Of a DNA stretch of 5,262 nt, positions 1 through 3,483 are shown one piece after another. The DNA comes from Bacillota bacterium (GTDB taxonomy: Bacteria > Bacillota > Clostridia > Oscillospirales > Ruminococcaceae). The stretch is taken from assembly GCA_023451415.1 (NCBI GenBank), contig JAEXZK010000137.1:1-5262 (forward strand). The letters run 5' to 3'. The notes below the pieces were generated by a model. That model was not told the DNA's origin and searched no databases. It saw only the letters and a program-made list of their open reading frames with translations. A program made the translations under genes and the position numbers. Position 1 is the first letter of the stretch, and each line of letters opens with the position of its first letter.

Positions 1-644
1 GTCCAGGACTCCTGGTGCTGGCTCACCACGTCCTCCCTCAGGGGGAAGTAGACCGGAGAGGAGGCGCACAGCTCCAGGAAATAGGGGCATGGCCCCTCCA
101 GCGTCACCTGAAGGGTGCTCTCGTCCACCGCCACGGCCTGAAGCGGGGTGGCGGCTTCCTCACCTTCGGCGGCGGTCTCTTCATCCACCGCTTCGCCCGC
201 CTTCATGGCCCGGGCGCCCTTGATGGGATAAAGCTGATATGCCTCGGGGGAGTCGGTCCCGGGGTCCAGGGCTCTCTCCCAGGCATAGACGAAGTCCTCG
301 GCCTCCACCGCTACGCCGTCGCTCCATCGGGCGGCGCCGTCCAGGTGGAAGGTGATGACCGGCAGGCCCTCGTCGTTTTCTTCTATTTCCCAGCTCTCCG
401 CCACGCCGGGGGCCGCCTCCAGGTTTTTGTCCAGGGTGGTCAGGCCCTCAAAGAGGTGGGCGGCATAAGTAGCGGCAGCCGCGTCGCTGCTGAAGGTGGG
501 GTCCAGGGTTTTGGGCTCGGCGCCAAGCTGGATATTGAGGACCTGGGCCTCGGTGGGGAGCTGAGGCTCCTCAGGTTCGCCGCCGGAGCATCCGCTCAGG
601 ATCGCCAGACTTGCGGCCAGCAGCAGGGCTAGGGTTTTCTTCAT
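1..644 (-). CDS. Oligopeptide ABC transporter substrate-binding lipoprotein (OppA/DppE-like, SBP_bac_5), 3' end cut by window edge
   Basis: This is the extracellular, lipid-anchored peptide receptor of an Opp/Dpp-type ABC importer. The first 214 residues are visible, against a usual family length of about 500-600. The start ATG (642-644) has an ideal AAGGAGG ribosome site upstream. Residues 1-18 are a lipoprotein signal: KK at the N-terminus, a hydrophobic core, then the lipobox LSGC with the lipidated Cys at 19. The mature part shows family hallmarks in order: LGAEPKTLDPT (40-50), LFEGLTTLDKN (64-74), PGVAESWE (79-86), ARWSDGVAVEAEDFVYAW (105-122), ALDPGTDSPEAYQLYPIKGA (125-144) and PCPYFLELCA (185-194). 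An Asp/Glu/Ala-rich stretch (about 151-166) replaces the short loop usual between the IKGA motif and the VDESTLQVTLEGP strand. It is divergent from the other genes in the window, and the permease and ATPase genes would lie beyond the left edge if present. Ligand specificity cannot be told from this part. Confidence 0.93.
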   Translation of the reverse strand, partial: MKKTLALLLAASLAILSGCSGGEPEEPQLPTEAQVLNIQLGAEPKTLDPTFSSDAAAATYAAHLFEGLTTLDKNLEAAPGVAESWEIEENDEGLPVITFHLDGAARWSDGVAVEAEDFVYAWERALDPGTDSPEAYQLYPIKGARAMKAGEAVDEETAAEGEEAATPLQAVAVDESTLQVTLEGPCPYFLELCASSPVYFPLREDVVSQHQESW

Positions 645-654
645 GAATCGGGTT

Positions 655-661
655 CCTCCTT
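655..661 (-). promoter_or_regulatory. Shine-Dalgarno site of the peptide-binding lipoprotein gene
   Basis: The minus strand reads AAGGAGG here, followed by a 10-nt spacer and ATG at 644-642. It is a near-perfect ribosome site and fixes the start of the lipoprotein gene. Confidence 0.9.
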
Positions 662-702
662 GTGGGACTGCCGTGGGCCTGTCCCGGAAATTGTTGGCAT
701 AA

Positions 703-715
703 CACGCGCCGCGTG
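703..715. repeat. Perfect GC palindrome CACGCG-C-CGCGTG, possible operator or leader hairpin
   Basis: The two 6-bp arms (703-708 and 710-715) are exact reverse complements around a single base. The site lies in the probable 5' leader or promoter-proximal part of the lipoprotein gene, about 60-70 nt upstream of its ATG. With a one-base loop it is more natural as a protein-binding DNA dyad than as an RNA hairpin. No regulator is recognised. Confidence 0.4.
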
Positions 716-731
716 CTTGGGGCACCCCATT

Positions 732-760
732 ATTGTAACGAAAAAACAGCCTTATTAAAA
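732..760 (-). promoter_or_regulatory. Weak candidate promoter for the lipoprotein gene
   Basis: On the minus strand TACAAT (737-732) is a fair -10 box. At 17 bp spacing the -35 position (760-755) reads TTTTAA, which matches TTGACA poorly. If used, transcription would begin near 725 and the palindrome at 703-715 would sit just downstream of the start. It is the best candidate found on this strand but not a strong one. Confidence 0.25.
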
Positions 761-817
761 GAGGGTTTCCAAAAAAAGCGCCAAAAATCTGCCACAGGCC
801 CAAAGTTTTGCATCCTG

Positions 818-849
818 TTCACATTCCCATCAGAGTTTTCCGCTATACT
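818..849 (+). promoter_or_regulatory. Second, suboptimal promoter-like pair upstream of the main desulfurase promoter
   Basis: TTCACA (818-823) and TATACT (844-849) resemble -35 and -10 boxes, but the 20-bp spacer is long. The TATACTG hexamer context is repeated exactly 42 bp downstream at the main promoter. It could be a minor tandem promoter or a decaying duplicate. Confidence 0.2.
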
Positions 850-857
850 GGGCAGGA

Positions 858-875
858 ATGATTTGAAAGAATCAT
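858..875. promoter_or_regulatory. Dyad ATGATT-N6-AATCAT overlapping the -35 box, candidate operator
   Basis: The 6-bp arms 858-863 and 870-875 are exact reverse complements separated by TGAAAG. The -35 hexamer TTGAAA (863-868) lies inside the dyad, so a dimeric regulator bound here would block RNA polymerase. No specific regulator family is recognised from the sequence. Transcribed from an upstream start it could also form a short stem capped by GAAA. Confidence 0.4.
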
Positions 876-891
876 GTTTTTGGAGTATACT
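863..891 (+). promoter_or_regulatory. Sigma-70/SigA-type promoter of the desulfurase-thiI operon
   Basis: TTGAAA (863-868) and TATACT (886-891) are separated by exactly 17 bp, each one or two bases from consensus. The predicted start is near 897-900, giving an untranslated leader of about 80 nt before the TTG start codon at 980. It is the only strong plus-strand promoter seen before the three-gene run and probably drives at least the desulfurase and thiI. Confidence 0.75.
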
Positions 892-912
892 GAAGCAGTA
901 TGACATCATGAC

Positions 913-955
913 CGCCGGACGCGGCAGGGCAATCGTCTATGCGGACGGTCCGGCG
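913..955 (+). promoter_or_regulatory. Leader hairpin upstream of the desulfurase ribosome site
   Basis: The arms CGCCGGAC (913-920) and GTCCGGCG (948-955) can form an 8-bp GC-rich stem with a 27-nt loop, ending 5 nt before the GGAAGGAG ribosome site. An alternative short stem, CGGAC (942-946) with GTCCG (948-952), uses the same 3' arm, so the two are mutually exclusive. There is no U-run, so it is not an intrinsic terminator. A role in mRNA stability or translation control is possible but unproven. Confidence 0.35.
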
Positions 956-960
956 CTTAG

Positions 961-968
961 GGAAGGAG
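961..968 (+). promoter_or_regulatory. Ribosome site that decides the TTG start of the desulfurase
   Basis: GGAAGGAG lies 11 nt before TTG at 980-982. The only upstream in-frame ATG that falls after the promoter (908) is about 10 nt from the predicted transcription start and has no properly spaced ribosome site. The TTG start also gives the standard family N-terminus. Confidence 0.8.
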
Positions 969-979
969 CACGTTTTTCT

Positions 980-2116
980 TTGGAGATTTATCTGGATAAC
1001 AGCGCTACCACCCAGGTCTCGGCCTCCGCCGCCGAAGCGGTGGTGCGGGCCATGACGGAGGAATACGGCAACCCATCTTCCCTCCACCGCAAGGGCTTTC
1101 TGGCGGAGCAGGCTATATCCCGCGCCCGGGACACTGTGGCCGCCATCCTGGGGGTGGAGCGGGACAGCATTATCTTTACCGCCAGCGGCAGCGAGGCCAA
1201 CAGCCTGGCCGTGGTGGGGGCCGCCACGGCAGCCCGCCGTCAGGGGGACAAGGTAGTCCTCACTGCCGTTGAGCACGACTCGGTGCTGGCCTGCGGCCGG
1301 CACCTGGAGTCCCAGGGCTTCCGGGTGGCCTATGTGCCTCCCCGTGCCGACGGCTCCGTGGACCCCGCGGCGGTGGCCGCGGAGGTGGACGGCAAAACCG
1401 TCCTGGTATCGGCGATGCACGTCAACAGTGAGACCGGCGCCGTCAACGATCTGGCCGCCATCGCCCGGCTGGTGGGGGAACGGAACCCCCGCACCCTGGT
1501 GCACAGCGACTGCGTCCAGAGCTTTGGCAAGCTGCCCATCCATCCCAAGAGCCGCGGGATCGCCCTGGTTACCGCCAGCGGCCACAAGATCCACGGGCCC
1601 AAGGGGGTGGGCATCCTCTATGCCGCCAAAGGGGTCCGCATCTCCCCCCTCACCTTTGGCTCCTCCCAGGAGCGGGGGCTCCACCCCGGCACCGAGAACA
1701 CACCCGGCATCTGCGGCCTGGGGGCCGCTGCTGAAGAAATGTGGCGGGGCCGCCGGGAAAACGACGCTCTCTTCCGGGAGCTGAACGCCCGGCTCCGGGG
1801 AAATTTATCCCGGATGGAGGGCGTATGCATCAATTCCCCGGCCTCCGGCGCACCTTATATTATGAACCTATCCGTGCCCGGCATCCGCTCCGAGGTGTTC
1901 ATCCACTACCTGGAGCAGTTCGGCATCTATGTCTCCAGCGGGTCGGCCTGCTCCAAGGGGGCCAAAAGCCATGTGCTCACCGCCATGGGGCTTTCCCCTG
2001 CCCTCATCGACAGCGCCCTGCGGGTCAGTTTCTGCCGCTACAACACCCCCCAGGAGGTGGATGAGTTCTGTGCCCGCCTCAGCCAGGGGATGCGGGAGAT
2101 CGCCCGGGCAAAATGA
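980..2116 (+). CDS. Cysteine desulfurase, NifS/IscS-fold class V aminotransferase (NifZ-like partner of ThiI)
   Basis: This PLP enzyme converts cysteine to alanine and holds the released sulfur as a persulfide for transfer to acceptors in the cytoplasm. From the TTG start the product has 378 residues, normal for the family, and opens with the typical (M)EIYLDNSATT. Visible landmarks are TASGSEANSLA (67-77, cofactor phosphate region), EHDSV with His99 (PLP-stacking), HVNSETGAVNDL (147-158), SDCVQSFGK (176-184), SGHKIHGPKG with Schiff-base Lys203, RGLHPGTENTPG (232-243), SSGSACSKG with catalytic Cys324, and RVSF near 348-351. One deviation is Ser in HVNSETG, where NNETG is more usual. thiI begins 87 nt downstream. 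By analogy with B. subtilis, where a NifS-type enzyme (NifZ) sits beside a rhodanese-less ThiI, its main client is probably ThiI. A general Fe-S cluster role cannot be excluded, but no iscU/sufU gene is next to it. Confidence 0.95.
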   Translation: MEIYLDNSATTQVSASAAEAVVRAMTEEYGNPSSLHRKGFLAEQAISRARDTVAAILGVERDSIIFTASGSEANSLAVVGAATAARRQGDKVVLTAVEHDSVLACGRHLESQGFRVAYVPPRADGSVDPAAVAAEVDGKTVLVSAMHVNSETGAVNDLAAIARLVGERNPRTLVHSDCVQSFGKLPIHPKSRGIALVTASGHKIHGPKGVGILYAAKGVRISPLTFGSSQERGLHPGTENTPGICGLGAAAEEMWRGRRENDALFRELNARLRGNLSRMEGVCINSPASGAPYIMNLSVPGIRSEVFIHYLEQFGIYVSSGSACSKGAKSHVLTAMGLSPALIDSALRVSFCRYNTPQEVDEFCARLSQGMREIARAK

Positions 2117-2148
2117 CCCGAAAATGCGGCAATATTCGCCCAGCCGGG

Positions 2149-2168
2149 TTCGTATTATAATTCGTATT
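2149..2168. repeat. Short direct repeat TTCGTATT x2 around a TATAAT box
   Basis: TTCGTATT occurs at 2149-2156 and 2161-2168, a 12-bp period, flanking ATAA. The -10-like TATAAT overlaps the junction. It could be a regulator site or chance in a short AT-rich spacer. Confidence 0.3.
2156..2161 (+). promoter_or_regulatory. Possible internal promoter for thiI (-10 box TATAAT)
   Basis: A perfect TATAAT lies 42 nt before the thiI ATG, but the -35 position at 16-18 bp spacing (around 2132-2139, TATTCG) is poor and there is no extended -10 TGN. It may give secondary transcription of thiI and the downstream gene besides read-through from 863-891. Confidence 0.3.
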
Positions 2169-2184
2169 CCAAAGTATGCTTGAC

Positions 2185-2191
2185 AGAGGAG
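2185..2191 (+). promoter_or_regulatory. Ribosome site of thiI
   Basis: AGAGGAG precedes ATG (2204-2206) by 12 nt, slightly long but the only good candidate. It supports the start that gives the family-typical N-terminus MKELILLKCGEIALKG. Confidence 0.65.
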
Positions 2192-2203
2192 TTTGGGTAA
2201 AAA

Positions 2204-3397
2204 ATGAAGGAACTGATCCTGCTCAAATGCGGAGAGATCGCCCTCAAGGGGCTTAACCGCCACACCTTTGAGGCGGTGATGATCAAAAATATGCGCCGCC
2301 GCCTGGAGGACCTGGGGGAGTTTAAAATCTGGAACAGCCAGTCCACCATCTACGTTCAGCCCATGGAGGAGGACATCGACATCCCTCTGGCCCTGGAGCG
2401 GCTTCAGACAGTATTTGGCATCGTGGCCCTCTGCCGCGCCGCCATTGTGGAAAAGGACTTTGAGGATATCCAGCGGGTGGCTGTGGAATATCTGGAGCCC
2501 CACCTGCGCAGCGCCCGCACCTTTAAGGTAAACGCCAAGAGGTCGGACAAGCGCTTCCCCATGGGTTCCCCCGAGATCTGCCGCGAGCTGGGAGCCACCC
2601 TCCTGCGCCGCTTCCCCCACCTGCGGGTAAATGTGGAGAACCCACAGGTGACGGTAACGGTGGAAGTCCGGGAGTTTGCGGCCTACATCCATGTGGACCA
2701 GCTTCCCGGCGCAGGCGGCATCCCCGTGGGCACCGGCGGCAAGGCGGCCCTTCTCCTCTCCGGCGGCATCGACAGCCCTGTGGCGGGCTACATGATGGCC
2801 AAGCGGGGCCTGGAGATCTGCGCCGTCCACTTTGCCAGCCCCCCCTACACCAGCGACCGCGCCCGCCAGAAGGTCATCGACCTGGCGGAAAAGCTCCTGC
2901 CCTACACCGGCAAGATCCGTCTTTTTGTGGTCCCCTTTACCCATATCCAGGAGATCATCCGGGACCGCTGTCCCGAGGAGTTCTTCACTCTGGTGATGCG
3001 CCGGGTCATGATGCGCATTGCTGAGATCATCGCCCTTCGGGAGAAATGCGGCGGCCTCATCACCGGGGAAAGCGTGGGGCAGGTGGCCAGCCAGACCCTC
3101 CAGGCCATCGGCTGTACCGACGTGGTCACCACCCTCCCCATCCTCCGTCCCGCCATCGGCATGGACAAGGAGGAGATCGTCACCATCGCCCGGAAGATCG
3201 ATACCTTTGAGACCTCCATCCTCCCTTATGAAGACTGCTGCACTGTCTTTACCCCCCGGCACCCCAAAACCAAGCCCAAGCTGGCCGCCGTGGCCGCTGT
3301 GGAAGCGGAGATGGCTCTGGACGAGGAGCTGATCCGCCAAGCCGCCGAGGAAGCGGAGCTCATCGTCCTTTCCCCCCGGTATCAGGAGCGGTTCTGA
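2204..3397 (+). CDS. thiI: ThiI, tRNA uracil-8 4-thiouridine synthetase (rhodanese-less form)
   Basis: ThiI uses ATP to adenylate uridine 8 of tRNA and replaces the oxygen with sulfur delivered as a persulfide, giving 4-thiouridine, a near-UV sensor and tRNA quality mark. The 397-residue product has the N-terminal ferredoxin-like region with CGEIALKGLNR (9-19), a THUMP domain (about 60-165, with FKVNAKRSDKRFPM at 107-120), and the PP-loop ATP-binding motif SGGIDSPVAGY (186-196). The conserved LITGESVGQVASQTLQ (285-300) and LRPAIGMDKEEI (314-325) follow. YEDCCTVFTPRHP (342-354) places Cys345/346 where E. coli Cys344 lies. There is no C-terminal rhodanese domain (E. coli ThiI has 482 residues and uses Cys456), as in many Firmicutes, so sulfur should come straight from the upstream desulfurase. 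In enteric bacteria the rhodanese domain serves thiamin thiazole synthesis, so a thiamin role is unlikely here. The start is fixed by AGAGGAG and the family N-terminus. Confidence 0.97.
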   Translation: MKELILLKCGEIALKGLNRHTFEAVMIKNMRRRLEDLGEFKIWNSQSTIYVQPMEEDIDIPLALERLQTVFGIVALCRAAIVEKDFEDIQRVAVEYLEPHLRSARTFKVNAKRSDKRFPMGSPEICRELGATLLRRFPHLRVNVENPQVTVTVEVREFAAYIHVDQLPGAGGIPVGTGGKAALLLSGGIDSPVAGYMMAKRGLEICAVHFASPPYTSDRARQKVIDLAEKLLPYTGKIRLFVVPFTHIQEIIRDRCPEEFFTLVMRRVMMRIAEIIALREKCGGLITGESVGQVASQTLQAIGCTDVVTTLPILRPAIGMDKEEIVTIARKIDTFETSILPYEDCCTVFTPRHPKTKPKLAAVAAVEAEMALDEELIRQAAEEAELIVLSPRYQERF

Positions 3398-3483
3398 CAG
3401 CCGCTTTTGTACATAGATGTGCTTATCCCCAACATCATCGGGCAACGGTATGAGACACAAACCAATCCTACCATAGCAAGGGT
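3398..3483 (+). other. Short spacer between thiI and the CinA-sortase fusion gene
   Basis: These 86 nt contain no intrinsic terminator and no convincing promoter (TTGTAC at 3407-3412 lacks a matching -10 box), so read-through from thiI is likely. The fusion frame is closed upstream by TGA at 3451-3453. An 8-codon mini-ORF, ATG at 3450 to TAG at 3474-3476 (MRHKPILP), ends 7 nt before the GTG at 3484. It has no good ribosome site and may be chance. Confidence 0.5.

Larger units (their letters stand above)
645..979. other. Divergent intergenic control region between the lipoprotein gene and the desulfurase operon
   Basis: This stretch of about 335 bases carries no convincing gene. It is visibly richer in A/T than its flanks between about 725 and 900, with A-runs at 741-746 and 771-777. 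The desulfurase frame is formally open back to a GTG at 662, but that upstream part (662-907) has no coding character and no family match. It holds the lipoprotein ribosome site, a GC palindrome, a weak minus-strand -10 candidate, a strong plus-strand promoter with a dyad over its -35 box, a second weaker -10-like hexamer, and a leader hairpin just before the desulfurase ribosome site. No tRNA, riboswitch consensus or intrinsic terminator was recognised in it. Confidence 0.8.

Noticed and set aside
15..632. Plus-strand open frame opposite the lipoprotein gene
   Set aside because: No family match and no ribosome site. The minus strand encodes a clear lipoprotein with signal peptide, lipobox and SBP motifs.
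908..979. Upstream ATG (908) as the start of the desulfurase
   Set aside because: It lies only about 10 nt after the predicted transcription start, without a spaced ribosome site. It would add 24 residues not typical of the family, whereas TTG 980 has GGAAGGAG and the standard N-terminus.
872..1684. Minus-strand open frame opposite the desulfurase
   Set aside because: It crosses the promoter and leader of the operon and shows only bias-driven composition.
2116..2150. Possible terminator after the desulfurase
   Set aside because: Only a 5-bp ACCCG/CGGGT stem with a 24-nt loop and no T-run follows. It is too weak for an intrinsic terminator.
2180..2185. Perfect TTGACA as a -35 box before thiI
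   Set aside because: A matching -10 would fall at about 2203-2208, on the start codon, where the sequence AATGAA is not a -10 box.
3407..3435. Promoter before the fusion gene (TTGTAC and CAACAT)
   Set aside because: The -10 position matches only three of six bases, and no extended -10 is present.
1868..3460. Long minus-strand open frame opposite thiI and the desulfurase end
   Set aside because: Its translation is rich in Gly/His/Asp with no family motif. It mirrors the codon bias of the strongly supported plus-strand genes.
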